The translations under genes were made by a program, and so were the position numbers. The notes under the pieces are model-generated. The model ran no database searches. It was not told where the DNA came from and was given only the letters and a program-made list of their open reading frames with translations. DNA of 64,000 nt, from contig NZ_PEDM01000004.1 of the NCBI RefSeq assembly GCF_002742685.1, forward strand, positions 39,777 to 103,776. The letters run 5' to 3'. This DNA is from Anoxybacillus flavithermus (lineage in GTDB: Bacteria; Bacillota; Bacilli; Bacillales; Anoxybacillaceae). Positions 1-8,981 of this stretch are shown here, piece after piece; within the stretch, counting starts at the first letter, position 1; the number at the start of each line of letters is the position of its first letter.

Positions 1-2
1 TG

Positions 3-533
3 AAAAAAGCGACACTCGTTGAAATTGACGGCAAAGTGATCGAGTATTCGAAAAAATATTTACCAGAAATCGCAGGTCAATTGGATGATCCACGTGTTGA
101 AGTGAAAGTGGACGACGGCTTTATGCACATTGCGCAAAGCGAAAACGAATACGATGTCATTATGGTTGACTCGACAGAGCCAGTCGGCCCAGCGGTGAAT
201 TTATTTACAAAAGGGTTTTATGCGGGCATTGCGAAAGCGTTAAAAGAAGACGGTATTTTTGTCGCGCAAACAGACAACCCTTGGTTTAAAGCAGATTTAA
301 TTCGCACTGTTCAACGCGATGTACGCGAAATTTTCCCAATTACACGTCTATATATCGCAAACATCCCGACGTATCCGAGCGGCATGTGGACGTTTACGCT
401 CGGTTCGAAAAAATATGATCCGCTTGAAGTAAGCGAAGAGCGCTTCCACGACATCGAAACGAAATATTATACAAGACAGCTTCATAAAGCGTGCTTCGTA
501 TTGCCGAAGTTTGTTGAAGACTTAGTAAAGTAA
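3..533 (+). CDS. speE: spermidine synthase, C-terminal part (5'-truncated by window edge)
   Basis: Cytoplasmic aminopropyltransferase that makes spermidine from putrescine and decarboxylated SAM. The frame is open to the left edge (KKATLVEID...), so the N-terminal part lies outside the window. Visible family marks are the strand ending in the acidic VEID segment, VKVDDGF, and VDSTEPVGP with the catalytic Asp in the usual place. An internal ATG at 36 is not the start because homology continues upstream of it. speB follows after 12 bases, so the two genes probably form one polyamine operon (agmatine to putrescine to spermidine). Confidence 0.93.
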   Translation, partial: KKATLVEIDGKVIEYSKKYLPEIAGQLDDPRVEVKVDDGFMHIAQSENEYDVIMVDSTEPVGPAVNLFTKGFYAGIAKALKEDGIFVAQTDNPWFKADLIRTVQRDVREIFPITRLYIANIPTYPSGMWTFTLGSKKYDPLEVSEERFHDIETKYYTRQLHKACFVLPKFVEDLVK

Positions 534-545
534 GGAGAGAAAACG

Positions 546-1418
546 ATGCGATTTGATGAAGCGTATTCTGGCAACGTATTTATTAAAAGCCATCCAAATT
601 TTGAAGAAAGCCAAGCGGTTATTTATGGGATGCCAATGGACTGGACAGTCAGCTATCGCCCAGGCTCTCGCTTCGGTCCAGCGCGCATTCGCGAAGTGTC
701 GATTGGGCTTGAGGAATACAGCCCATACTTAGACCGTGAGCTCGATGAAGTGAAATATTTTGATGCGGGTGACATTCCTTTACCATTCGGTAATGCGCAA
801 CGCAGTTTAGATATGATTGAACAGTTTGTCGATCGCATATTGGAAGCGGGAAAATTTCCGCTCGGTCTCGGCGGAGAGCATTTAGTGTCTTGGCCAGTCA
901 TGAAGGCAGTATATAAAAAGTATCCCGATTTAGCGATTATTCATATGGATGCGCACACAGATTTACGCGAGCATTATGAAGGCGAGCCGTTGTCGCATTC
1001 TACGCCAATTCGTAAAATTGCGGAACTCATTGGACCGAAAAATGTATATTCTTTCGGCATTCGTTCAGGAATGAAAGAAGAATTTGAATGGGCAAAAGAA
1101 AACGGCATGTATATTGCGAAATTTGACGTACTTGAGCCGTTAAAAGAAGTGCTTCCAACGCTTGCAGGCCGCCCGGTATATGTCACGATCGACATTGACG
1201 TATTAGATCCAGCGCATGCGCCAGGAACGGGAACGGTCGATGCTGGCGGCATTACGTCAAAAGAGCTATTAGCTGCCATTCACGCGATCGCTCGTTCCGA
1301 CGTGCGCGTTGTCGGAGCAGATTTAGTTGAAGTTGCACCTGTGTATGACCATTCTGAACAAACAGCCAACACAGCAAGCAAGCTTGTACGCGAAATGCTT
1401 CTCGGTTGGGTCAAATAA
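546..1418 (+). CDS. speB: agmatinase
   Basis: Ureohydrolase that splits agmatine into putrescine and urea, feeding SpeE. The 290-residue length is normal. The binuclear manganese site motifs are all present: GLGGEH (about residue 108), DAHTDLRE (about 134), and DIDVLDPAHAPGTGT (about 216) whose two Asp bind metal. The start ATG has AGGAGAG 5-11 bases upstream. The gene ends at a strong terminator, so it closes the speE-speB unit. Confidence 0.96.
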   Translation: MRFDEAYSGNVFIKSHPNFEESQAVIYGMPMDWTVSYRPGSRFGPARIREVSIGLEEYSPYLDRELDEVKYFDAGDIPLPFGNAQRSLDMIEQFVDRILEAGKFPLGLGGEHLVSWPVMKAVYKKYPDLAIIHMDAHTDLREHYEGEPLSHSTPIRKIAELIGPKNVYSFGIRSGMKEEFEWAKENGMYIAKFDVLEPLKEVLPTLAGRPVYVTIDIDVLDPAHAPGTGTVDAGGITSKELLAAIHAIARSDVRVVGADLVEVAPVYDHSEQTANTASKLVREMLLGWVK

Positions 1419-1422
1419 AGAC

Positions 1423-1456
1423 AAAAATCCCTGTCGGTGAGATAGGGATTTTTTTT
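1423..1456 (+). terminator. rho-independent terminator after speB
   Basis: AAATCCCT and AGGGATTT form a perfect stem around a short loop, followed by a run of T. It lies 5 bases after the speB stop. Confidence 0.9.
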
Positions 1457-1466
1457 CATAAAAGTA

Positions 1467-1495
1467 TTGCCAACGTCATACATTGAAAGTAACAT
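1467..1495 (+). promoter_or_regulatory. possible sigma-A promoter
   Basis: TTGCCA, a 17-base spacer and TAACAT, about 35 bases upstream of the small membrane protein gene. The -10 is weak, so this is a suggestion only. Confidence 0.35.
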
Positions 1496-1531
1496 TTACA
1501 TAGTGTCAATATTGGAAAGGAGGTGAGAAAA

Positions 1532-1900
1532 ATGGGCATTCGATTAATTAAAATTTCTGCTGTTTATTTCGCAATCGGTGTCTGTTTAGGGCTTTATATG
1601 TCGATGACACACGTTTTTACATTTACACCTGTTCACGTCCATATTAACTTGCTCGGTTGGACGGCTTTGACGCTTGCTGGCATTTTATATCATTTATTCC
1701 CTCATATTGCGGAAACGAAAACAGCGAAAGCACATTTTTGGTTTCATAACATCGGATTACCAGCGATGATGATCGGCTTAGCGTTTGTCGTCTCTGGAAA
1801 TGAAGCATTCATTCCGTTGACAGCAATCGGAGGTACTCTTGTGACGCTCGCTGTGCTCGTGTTTGCATGGAATGTAGTAAAAAACTTAAAGCAGGTATAA
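1532..1900 (+). CDS. small four-helix heme-copper-oxidase subunit I-like membrane protein
   Basis: A 122-residue membrane protein with four predicted helices (about residues 8-26, 36-57, 68-86, 94-114). The segment VHVHINLLGWTALTLAGILY resembles a helix of cbb3-type oxidase subunit I, and further His residues follow (YHLFPH, AHFWFH), suggesting heme or metal contact. It is far too short to be an oxidase and no other oxidase gene is nearby, so I do not assign a reaction. The ATG at 1532 is chosen over the in-frame GTG at 1523 because AAAGGAGG (1516-1523) sits 8 bases before the ATG and overlaps the GTG. It is monocistronic by its flanking hairpins. Confidence 0.8.
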   Translation: MGIRLIKISAVYFAIGVCLGLYMSMTHVFTFTPVHVHINLLGWTALTLAGILYHLFPHIAETKTAKAHFWFHNIGLPAMMIGLAFVVSGNEAFIPLTAIGGTLVTLAVLVFAWNVVKNLKQV

Positions 1901-1906
1901 TATGTT

Positions 1907-1955
1907 AGGCGGTCTCTAAAAAGAGGCCGCCTATTGCATGTATGCGCCTCTTTTT
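1907..1955 (+). promoter_or_regulatory. two mutually exclusive hairpins between the small membrane gene and ywiB
   Basis: Hairpin 1 pairs AGGCGGTCTCT (1907-1917) with AGAGGCCGCCT (1922-1932). Hairpin 2 pairs AAAAAGAGGC (1918-1927) with GCCTCTTTTT (1946-1955) and ends in a T run, so it looks like a terminator. They share bases 1918-1927 and cannot form together. A TATAAT (1896-1901) sits at the right distance for transcription to start near 1907, but its -35 is poor. Either a terminator of the upstream gene or a leader attenuator of ywiB-argS. Confidence 0.5.
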
Positions 1956-1999
1956 CTATACTTAACTACAGTCACAACAACAGCGAGGATGTGGGGAAG

Positions 2000-2428
2000 G
2001 TGAACGGAATACCGATACGACTAAAGCAAGTGACGGAAATTCGTGATGGCGCGCGAAAAGAAATTGTTGTCATCGAGGCAAATGGTTTATACTACTTAAA
2101 AGGAGATGCGACGTATGTGACGTTTGAAGAGACGCATGAAGGAGAAACGATTAAAAACGTCGTAAAAATCGCCAATGATGAAGTTGTCGTGCTTCGCTCT
2201 GGGGCCATTTCGATGCGCCATACGTTTCGTAAACAGTCGGAAACGATCGGCACGTACGAAAGTCCAGTGGCGCGCTGGGAAATGAAAACAAAAACAGAAC
2301 AAGTATTGTATCAGTATAACGAGAAAACGAAAAAAGGACAGTTGTTTTTTTCTTACATACTTCACTTATCAGGCAAACATGTCGGTCGTCATGCCGTGAC
2401 GATTTCGTTTAAGGAGGCAAAAAAATGA
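2000..2428 (+). CDS. ywiB: YwiB family protein (DUF1934)
   Basis: A beta-rich cytoplasmic protein of about 142 residues of the DUF1934/YwiB family, whose role I do not know. Conserved features seen are [14 protein letters not shown] near the N-terminus and the repeated strand pattern up to [10 protein letters not shown]. The start is uncertain: an open frame begins at 1934, but that part lies in the hairpin region. GTG at 2000 or GTG at 1991 fits the family N-terminus, with GGGGAAGG around 1993-2000. Its stop overlaps the argS start (ATGA), so the two are translationally coupled. Confidence 0.8.
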   Translation: MNGIPIRLKQVTEIRDGARKEIVVIEANGLYYLKGDATYVTFEETHEGETIKNVVKIANDEVVVLRSGAISMRHTFRKQSETIGTYESPVARWEMKTKTEQVLYQYNEKTKKGQLFFSYILHLSGKHVGRHAVTISFKEAKK

Positions 2429-4095
2429 ATATTGTTGAACAAATGAAGCAAAAATTAAAAGAAGAAATTAAAGAAGCAGTCATTCGCTCAGGAGTGGCGA
2501 CGGAGACAGACGTTCCAAACGTCATTTTAGAGACGCCGAAAGATAAAGCGCACGGCGATTATTCAACAAACGTTGCGATGCAACTCGCGCGCGTTGCGAA
2601 AAAGGCACCACGTATGATTGCCGAAGACATTGTTCGGCATTTTCACGGGGAAGCCGTGTTCGTTCAAAAAGTGGACATTGCTGGACCAGGGTTTATTAAC
2701 TTTTACATGGATAATCGTTATTTGACTGAGCTCGTTCCGGCCATTTTACAAGCAGGGGACGCATACGGTGAAACAAACGTCGGTCAAGGTCAAAAAGTGC
2801 AGGTTGAGTTCGTCTCCGCAAATCCGACAGGTAGTTTACATTTAGGACATGCCCGTGGAGCGGCGGTTGGTGATTCGTTGTGTAATATTTTGGAAAAATC
2901 AGGTTTTAATGTCACTCGTGAATATTACATTAACGATGCTGGCAATCAAATTGCCAATTTAGCCAAGTCGGTCGAAGCGCGTTATTTTCAAGCACTTGGT
3001 ATCGATAAGGATATGCCAGAAGACGGATATTTCGGTGAAGATATTATTGAACTAGGGAAAAAGTTAGCGGAAGAACATGGTGACAAGTTTGTCACACTCG
3101 ATGAACAAGAGCGACTGCAACAATTTCGTGAGTATGGACTAGCGTTTGAAATGGATAAAATAAAAAAAGACTTAGCCGACTTCCGCGTCACGTTTGACGT
3201 ATGGTATTCGGAAACGTCTCTTTACCATAACGGAAAAATCGAAAAGGCGCTTGAAACGTTGCGCGAAAGAGGACATATTTATGAACAAGACGGTGCGACA
3301 TGGTTCCGCTCGACGACATTCGGTGACGACAAAGACCGCGTACTTATTAAACAAGATGGTACGTACACATATTTATTACCAGATATCGCATATCATCAAG
3401 ATAAACTTGAGCGTGGGTTTGAAAAAGTGATTAACATTTGGGGCGCGGACCATCACGGCTACATTCCGCGTATGAAGGCGGCGATCGCTGCGCTCGGATA
3501 CGACCCTGATGTATTAGAAGTTGAAATTATTCAGCTCGTCAGCTTATATCAAAACGGTGAAAAAGTGCGTATGAGTAAGCGGACAGGAAAGGCTGTTACG
3601 CTGCGCGACTTAATGGAAGAAGTCGGATTAGATGCGACGCGTTATTTCTTCGCGATGCGTTCATCGGATACGCATTTAGATTTCGATATGGACTTAGCGG
3701 TGTCGCAATCGAATGAAAACCCTGTGTACTATGCGCAATATGCCCATGCGCGCGTATGCAGCATGCTTCGTCAAGGAGAAGAACAAGGGTTATCTTATGA
3801 TGGTGACCTCTCTTTCACGTACGAATTAGCAGAAAAAGAAATAGACTTATTGAAAAAACTCGGGGAGTTTCCTTCCGCCGTGGCAGAAGCAGCCGTGAAA
3901 CGTTCACCACATCGCATGACGAACTACATTTTTGATCTTGCGTCTGCGTTGCATAGTTTTTACAATGCGGAAAAAGTGCTTGATGCAACGAACGTGGAAA
4001 AAAGCCGTGCTCGCCTAGCGCTCATGAAAGCGGTGCAAATTACATTAAAAAATGCTTTAGCGCTTGTCGGTGTACACGCACCGGAAAAAATGTAA
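2425..4095 (+). CDS. argS: arginyl-tRNA synthetase
   Basis: Class I aminoacyl-tRNA synthetase charging tRNA-Arg. The 556-residue length is normal. Domains in order: N-terminal Add-1 tRNA elbow domain, Rossmann catalytic domain with the HIGH motif as [12 protein letters not shown] (about residue 138) and the KMSKS equivalent as VRMSKRTG (about 377), then the helical DALR anticodon domain at the C-terminus. The start overlaps the ywiB stop by four bases. Confidence 0.97.
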   Translation: MNIVEQMKQKLKEEIKEAVIRSGVATETDVPNVILETPKDKAHGDYSTNVAMQLARVAKKAPRMIAEDIVRHFHGEAVFVQKVDIAGPGFINFYMDNRYLTELVPAILQAGDAYGETNVGQGQKVQVEFVSANPTGSLHLGHARGAAVGDSLCNILEKSGFNVTREYYINDAGNQIANLAKSVEARYFQALGIDKDMPEDGYFGEDIIELGKKLAEEHGDKFVTLDEQERLQQFREYGLAFEMDKIKKDLADFRVTFDVWYSETSLYHNGKIEKALETLRERGHIYEQDGATWFRSTTFGDDKDRVLIKQDGTYTYLLPDIAYHQDKLERGFEKVINIWGADHHGYIPRMKAAIAALGYDPDVLEVEIIQLVSLYQNGEKVRMSKRTGKAVTLRDLMEEVGLDATRYFFAMRSSDTHLDFDMDLAVSQSNENPVYYAQYAHARVCSMLRQGEEQGLSYDGDLSFTYELAEKEIDLLKKLGEFPSAVAEAAVKRSPHRMTNYIFDLASALHSFYNAEKVLDATNVEKSRARLALMKAVQITLKNALALVGVHAPEKM

Positions 4096-4103
4096 TACGA
4101 AAG

Positions 4104-4130
4104 AGGGTGTCCCCAATAGGGCACCCTTTG
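4104..4130 (+). terminator. terminator after argS
   Basis: GGGTGTCC pairs with GGGCACCC (one G-T pair), followed by TTT, eight bases after the argS stop. Confidence 0.75.
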
Positions 4131-4214
4131 TCATACTATATATGTGCACGAAACATCTTTGTGAAACTATATATTGTCTCTTTCGTGGAGAAAGGCTTTT
4201 GAGTCAGCCCCTTT

Positions 4215-5393
4215 TTACAATAATGGGGCCATCATTGTCGCGGTGGCTTCTTTTAGGCGTTGAAACCATGTTTGTTTGCGGAAATATTCCGCTGTCAACA
4301 ACGTCGCTGTGTCGATATCGTGGGCGATTGTTTGTTTCACATGTTGAATAAACGGTTTGTCATATATGTAACAATTCATTTCGTAGTTGATAAACAAACT
4401 GCGATGATCGAAATTCGCTGTGCCGATATCACATATGTCATCATCAATGACGATCACTTTTGCATGGTAAAACCCATTGTAAAACTGATAAATATGAGCG
4501 CCTGCATGAAGAAGTTGACGAAAATAAGGAAATGAAGCTTCTTTCACAAACGGATGATCGGCTTGAATCGGTGCGATAATCGTTAGTTGAACCCCACGTT
4601 TCATCGCTTTCAAAAGAGCGTGCATCAATTTTTGGCTCGGAATGAAGTATGGAGTACCGATTAAAATTTCTCTCTTCGCTTGTTCGATCAGTTGAATAAA
4701 CTCATCCTCTAAATATGCTCCATCTGTCGGAAGAAAGCGGTGTTTGACCGTTCCCTTTTCAAGAGATGGAAAATACCGTTCATCATCTCCAAACGATTGC
4801 CCAGTCGCTTTTTTCCAATCTTCTTGAAACTGTCGTTGTAAATCATGGACTCCTTCTCCTATGATTTTCAAATGATAGTCTCGCCAATGGCCAAACTTCG
4901 GATCTTGACCAATATATTCTTTTCCGATGTTAAACCCGCCTAAATAGCCGATTTTCCCATCAATGACCGTAATTTTTCGATGATTTCGTTCGTTTAATTT
5001 GTAGAAAAAAAACGGCAATGTCGGACGGTTCGCGAAGGCAAATTGCCCGCTTTTTTGTCGGAGGGAAGCCGATAACCCGAAACTGCCAACCCAATCGACG
5101 AGCAGACGCACTTCTACCCCTTCATTTACTTTTTGTTCAAGTAAAGAAAAAAATCGCTGCCCGATTTCATCATCGCGTACGATGTAAAATAAAATGTGAA
5201 TATGATGTTTCGCTCGTTCTAGTTGCGCAAAATAGTCTTCAAACAACGTTTCGCCCGTCGTAAATAGCGTGATGTCACTTTGACGCTCGACGCCGATTTT
5301 TTTTCGTGCTACTGCTTTTGACACTTTGTTGCCCCATTTATAATCGAGCAAAAGAAGAAACAATAAAATGATGACAATCATGAGCCAGCGCAT
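4215..5393 (-). CDS. ywjE: cardiolipin synthase family phospholipase D-like protein (YwjE-like)
   Basis: Membrane-anchored enzyme of the phospholipase D superfamily, expected to condense phosphatidylglycerol into cardiolipin. It has one N-terminal membrane helix (MRWLMIVIILLFLLLLDY) and two HKD motifs: NHRKITVIDGKIGYLGGFNIG (a single run of the first motif, about residue 155) and YHAKVIVIDDDICDIG (about 330). The length of 392 residues and one helix fit YwjE rather than the longer two-helix ClsA type. The start at 5393 is preceded by AAAGGAG at 8 bases. The larger open frame to 5474 would run into the divergent fadF promoter. Adjacent to fadF as in B. subtilis (from memory). Confidence 0.9.
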   Translation of the reverse strand: MRWLMIVIILLFLLLLDYKWGNKVSKAVARKKIGVERQSDITLFTTGETLFEDYFAQLERAKHHIHILFYIVRDDEIGQRFFSLLEQKVNEGVEVRLLVDWVGSFGLSASLRQKSGQFAFANRPTLPFFFYKLNERNHRKITVIDGKIGYLGGFNIGKEYIGQDPKFGHWRDYHLKIIGEGVHDLQRQFQEDWKKATGQSFGDDERYFPSLEKGTVKHRFLPTDGAYLEDEFIQLIEQAKREILIGTPYFIPSQKLMHALLKAMKRGVQLTIIAPIQADHPFVKEASFPYFRQLLHAGAHIYQFYNGFYHAKVIVIDDDICDIGTANFDHRSLFINYEMNCYIYDKPFIQHVKQTIAHDIDTATLLTAEYFRKQTWFQRLKEATATMMAPLL

Positions 5394-5454
5394 GCCCCCA
5401 CTCCTTTCGTTGTTGTAGTTTTCCCAAAAAGAAAATAAAAAATGAGAAAAAATA

Positions 5455-5482
5455 TTGACTGAATGCTCATTCATTATATAAT
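5455..5482 (+). promoter_or_regulatory. sigma-A promoter of fadF with palindrome in the spacer
   Basis: TTGACT, 16 bases, TATAAT. The spacer contains TGAATGCTCATTCA (5460-5473), a 6-2-6 inverted repeat. The half-site TGAATG resembles what I remember of the B. subtilis FadR operator, though the gap here is shorter. A repressor bound there would block RNA polymerase. Confidence 0.75.
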
Positions 5483-5540
5483 GAAAGTAAGTTTGTTCAG
5501 AAAATTTATTTTATTTTTACAACAAAGGGGGAAGGGTATC

Positions 5541-7619
5541 GTGCTTTGGTTGAACTGGATTGCTTTTTTGCTTGTGACAGCGTACGCGGTTCATTTATTT
5601 GTTTATCTCGTGAAAACGCGCATTGCGTATATTAAACTAGGGAAAAAAGTAGAGTTTGATGGAAAAGTAAAAGAGCGTCTGCAAAACATATGGGTGAACG
5701 TCTTTGGGCAAAAAAAGCTGTTAAAAGATAAAAAAAGCGGTATCATTCATGTCATGTTTTTTTACGGTTTTATTCTCGTTCAGTTCGGAGCGATTGACTT
5801 TATCATTAAGGGACTTGTACCGGGAGCGCACTTGCCGCTCGGACCGCTTTATCCAGCGTTTACGTTTTTCCAAGAAATTGTCACATTGCTTATTTTAGTG
5901 GCGGTATTATGGGCGTTTTATCGCCGTTACATCGAAAAGCTCGTCCGTTTAAAACGCGATTTTAAAGCAGGGCTTGTCCTTATTTTTATCGGCGGACTTA
6001 TGCTTTCCGTGCTGTTTGGAAACGGTATGGGGCGCATTTGGCATAACGAAGGACCATCATGGAGCGAACCTGTCGCTTCTGCGATTGCCCTTGCGTTTAG
6101 TTGGGTAGGAGAAGCAGGGGCAGCGGTGTTGTTTTTTGTTGCTTGGTGGGTGCACTTGCTTATTTTATTAACGTTTTTAGTGTACGTGCCACAATCGAAA
6201 CATGCGCATTTAATCGCTGGACCAGTCAACGTCTTTTTTAGTCGGTTAACGAGACCGAAGCTTGAGAAAATCAACTTTGAAGATGAAACACAAGAATCGT
6301 TTGGTGTTGGGAAAATTGAAGACTTTAAGCAAACGCAACTCATCGATTTATATGCGTGTGTCGAGTGCGGGCGCTGTACGAACATGTGTCCAGCAACGGG
6401 GACAGGGAAAATGTTATCACCGATGGATCTTATTTTAAAATTGCGTGACCATTTAACTGAAAAGGGCGCAGCCATTACATCGAAAGCTCCTTGGGTGCCA
6501 ACGTTTGCGTTTGCGAACACAAAAGGAAACCAGCTCGCTTTTATGGCACAAGGAATGCAAGAACAAGCCGCAACGATCGAAATGCCGAACTTAATTGGCG
6601 ATGTTATTACGGAAGAAGAAATTTGGGCATGTACGACGTGCCGCAACTGTGAAGACCAATGTCCGGTTATGAATGAACATGTCGATAAAATTATTGATTT
6701 ACGTCGTTACCTCGTATTAACAGAAGGAAAGTTAAACCCAGATGCACAGCGTGCGATGACAAATATCGAACGTCAAGGAAATCCATGGGGACTGAATCGC
6801 AAAGAAAAAGAAAATTGGCGCGAGTTGCGTGAAGATGTACGCATTCCGACAGTAAAGGAAATGCAAAAAGCAGGGGAAGGATTCGAATATTTATTCTGGG
6901 TCGGCTCGATGGGTTCATTCGATAACCGAAGCCAAAAAATTGCGTTAGCTTTTGCGCGCCTATTAAACGAGGCGGGGGTAAAATTTGCGATTTTAGGAAA
7001 CAAGGAGAAAAACTCTGGCGATACGCCGCGTCGTTTAGGAAACGAATTTTTATTCCAAGAACTAGCGACCGCAAACATTGCCGAATTCGAAAAAGCGGGC
7101 GTGAAAAAAATTGTGACGATTGACCCGCATGCGTACAACACATTCAAAAATGAATATCCGGATTTCGGCTTTGAAGCGGAAGTATATCACCATACAGAGT
7201 TACTAGCAAAGCTTGTTGAAGAAGGCCGTCTTGTCCCGAAATATGAAGTAAACGAAATCGTGACATTCCACGATTCATGTTATTTAGGTCGATATAACGA
7301 CGTATACGATGCACCGCGTCAAATTTTGAAAGCGATTCCGGGTGTGAAGCTCGTCGAAATGGCACGTCATCGCGAAACAGGCATGTGTTGCGGTGCAGGT
7401 GGCGGATTAATGTGGATGGAAGAAACGACAGGCACACGCATTAACGTGGCGCGAACAGAACAGGCGCTTGAAGTGAATCCAACAGTTATTAGCTCTGGCT
7501 GTCCGTACTGTTTAACAATGTTATCAGACGGAACGAAAGCAAAAGAAGTGGAGGAAAAAGTCGGCACGTATGATGTTGCTGAGCTGTTAGAAAAGGCGGT
7601 ATTTGGATCTGTTCATTAA
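5541..7619 (+). CDS. fadF: FadF-like iron-sulfur membrane oxidoreductase
   Basis: A 692-residue protein with several N-terminal membrane helices (about the first 220 residues), then two ferredoxin-type clusters (CVECGRCTNMCP and CTTCRNCEDQCP), then two CCG domains (SCYLGRYND, CCGAGGG, SGCPYC). This is the family thought to pass electrons from electron transfer flavoprotein to quinone during acyl-CoA oxidation. GTG at 5541 is chosen because AAAGGGGGAAGGG precedes it and because the upstream in-frame ATG codons lie in or just after the promoter, before any ribosome site. Neighbouring acyl-CoA dehydrogenase genes fit this job. Confidence 0.92.
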   Translation: MLWLNWIAFLLVTAYAVHLFVYLVKTRIAYIKLGKKVEFDGKVKERLQNIWVNVFGQKKLLKDKKSGIIHVMFFYGFILVQFGAIDFIIKGLVPGAHLPLGPLYPAFTFFQEIVTLLILVAVLWAFYRRYIEKLVRLKRDFKAGLVLIFIGGLMLSVLFGNGMGRIWHNEGPSWSEPVASAIALAFSWVGEAGAAVLFFVAWWVHLLILLTFLVYVPQSKHAHLIAGPVNVFFSRLTRPKLEKINFEDETQESFGVGKIEDFKQTQLIDLYACVECGRCTNMCPATGTGKMLSPMDLILKLRDHLTEKGAAITSKAPWVPTFAFANTKGNQLAFMAQGMQEQAATIEMPNLIGDVITEEEIWACTTCRNCEDQCPVMNEHVDKIIDLRRYLVLTEGKLNPDAQRAMTNIERQGNPWGLNRKEKENWRELREDVRIPTVKEMQKAGEGFEYLFWVGSMGSFDNRSQKIALAFARLLNEAGVKFAILGNKEKNSGDTPRRLGNEFLFQELATANIAEFEKAGVKKIVTIDPHAYNTFKNEYPDFGFEAEVYHHTELLAKLVEEGRLVPKYEVNEIVTFHDSCYLGRYNDVYDAPRQILKAIPGVKLVEMARHRETGMCCGAGGGLMWMEETTGTRINVARTEQALEVNPTVISSGCPYCLTMLSDGTKAKEVEEKVGTYDVAELLEKAVFGSVH

Positions 7620-7682
7620 AAAATTCTAAAAAAAATAAATAGTTTTATTTTTAAGATATTTTCAGTATAATGAAAACAACAG

Positions 7683-7712
7683 GAAGGTGTACGGTTTCGT
7701 GCGCCTTCTTTG
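7683..7712 (+). terminator. hairpin downstream of fadF
   Basis: GAAGGTGTACG pairs fully with CGTGCGCCTTC (two G-T pairs) around GTTT, followed by only TTTGCC. Probably the fadF terminator. A TATAAT at 7666-7671 just upstream could instead make it a leader hairpin. Confidence 0.6.
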
Positions 7713-7720
7713 CCCGTAAA

Positions 7721-7749
7721 TTGTTGAACGAGCGTTCGCTCAATATTTT
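7721..7749 (+). promoter_or_regulatory. core promoter with operator-like palindrome, acyl-CoA/IcmF operon
   Basis: TTGTTG, 17 bases, TATTTT. The imperfect 20-bp palindrome TTGAACGAGCGTTCGCTCAA (7724-7743; 16 of 20 positions symmetric) fills the spacer exactly. A TetR repressor is encoded five genes downstream in the same operon, and TetR proteins usually bind such palindromes, so autoregulation is the simplest reading. Confidence 0.6.
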
Positions 7750-7785
7750 TGAAAGGGCTTTCTTATGACGAAAAGGGGGAGAAAT

Positions 7786-8967
7786 ATGGGAAAAACGGTC
7801 ATTGTTAGTGGGGTACGCACGCCATTTGGAAAATTCGGTGGCAGTTTAAGTTCATTTAGCGCCGCACAGCTTGGAGGCATGGCGATCAAAGAGGCGCTCG
7901 TGCGTGCAAACGTTCGTGCAGAAGATGTCGATGAAGTCGTATTTGGCACTGTATTGCAAGGTGGACAAGGGCAACTGCCGTCGCGACAAGCGGCAAGAGA
8001 AGCGGGAATTCCGTGGGAGACGAAAACAGAAACGATTAATAAAGTATGCGCCTCAGGGATGCGCAGCGTCACGCTCGGTGATCAAATCATTCGTGCTGGG
8101 GATGCCGATGTGATCGTTGCGGGTGGAATGGAATCGATGAGCAATGCGCCGTATATATTACCGAAAGCACGTTGGGGATTGCGCATGGGCGATTCAACGG
8201 TAAAAGATTTAATGGTATATGACGGATTAACATGCAGCTTTACAGGTGTGCATATGGGCATTTATGGAAGTGAAACAGCGAAAGAATTAGGTATTACGCG
8301 CGAAGAGCAAGACCGTTGGGCGTATCGCAGCCATCAATTAGCGATTGCGGCGATCGAAAGCGGAAAGCTGGCAGAAGAAATCGTCCCTGTTGCCATTCCG
8401 CAACGAAAAGGAGAGCCGATCACGGTAGCGATTGATGAATCGCCACGAAAAGATACATCGCTTGAAAAATTAGCGAAACTCGCGCCCGTGTTTGATCCAA
8501 CAGGCACGATCACAGCAGGCAATGCGCCGGGTGTAAACGATGGAGCAGCCGCACTCGTATTAATGAGCGAAGAACGAGCACAAAAAGAAGGTCTTACTCC
8601 ACTTGCGACAATTGTTGCTCATACGGCGATTGCGATTGAAGCAAAAGATTTTCCGAAAACGCCAGGCATTGTTATCAATGAGTTGTTGCGCAAAACAGGA
8701 AAAACCGTACATGACATTGATTTATTTGAAATTAACGAAGCGTTCGCTGCTGTCGCTTTAGCAAGCATGAAAATTGCTGATTTGCCAGAAGAAAAAGTGA
8801 ACGTCAACGGTGGCGCCATTGCGCTCGGGCATCCGATCGGTGCAAGCGGTGCGCGCATTATTATTACGTTAATTCATGAATTAAAACGCCGTGGTGGCGG
8901 CACGGGCATTGCAGCTATTTGCAGCGGCGGCGGTCAAGGCGACGCAATTATGATTGAAGTTCATTAA
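7786..8967 (+). CDS. acetyl-CoA acetyltransferase (thiolase)
   Basis: Cleaves or forms acetoacetyl-CoA type 3-ketoacyl-CoA. The 393-residue length is standard. Active site motifs: [10 protein letters not shown] with the nucleophilic Cys (about residue 88), [24 protein letters not shown] with the catalytic His, and CSGGGQGDA with the second Cys. ATG 7786 is preferred to ATG 7765 because GGGGGAG lies 5 bases before it. First gene of the six-gene acyl-CoA operon. Confidence 0.95.
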   Translation: MGKTVIVSGVRTPFGKFGGSLSSFSAAQLGGMAIKEALVRANVRAEDVDEVVFGTVLQGGQGQLPSRQAAREAGIPWETKTETINKVCASGMRSVTLGDQIIRAGDADVIVAGGMESMSNAPYILPKARWGLRMGDSTVKDLMVYDGLTCSFTGVHMGIYGSETAKELGITREEQDRWAYRSHQLAIAAIESGKLAEEIVPVAIPQRKGEPITVAIDESPRKDTSLEKLAKLAPVFDPTGTITAGNAPGVNDGAAALVLMSEERAQKEGLTPLATIVAHTAIAIEAKDFPKTPGIVINELLRKTGKTVHDIDLFEINEAFAAVALASMKIADLPEEKVNVNGGAIALGHPIGASGARIIITLIHELKRRGGGTGIAAICSGGGQGDAIMIEVH

Positions 8968-8981
8968 TGGGGGATGGGGAC

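Noticed and set aside
1956..2425. T-box leader for argS
   Set aside because: No specifier loop or T-box sequence was found; ywiB lies directly before argS.
5927..6646. 239-codon - strand frame inside fadF
   Set aside because: Antisense of a well-supported gene; no family resemblance or start signal.
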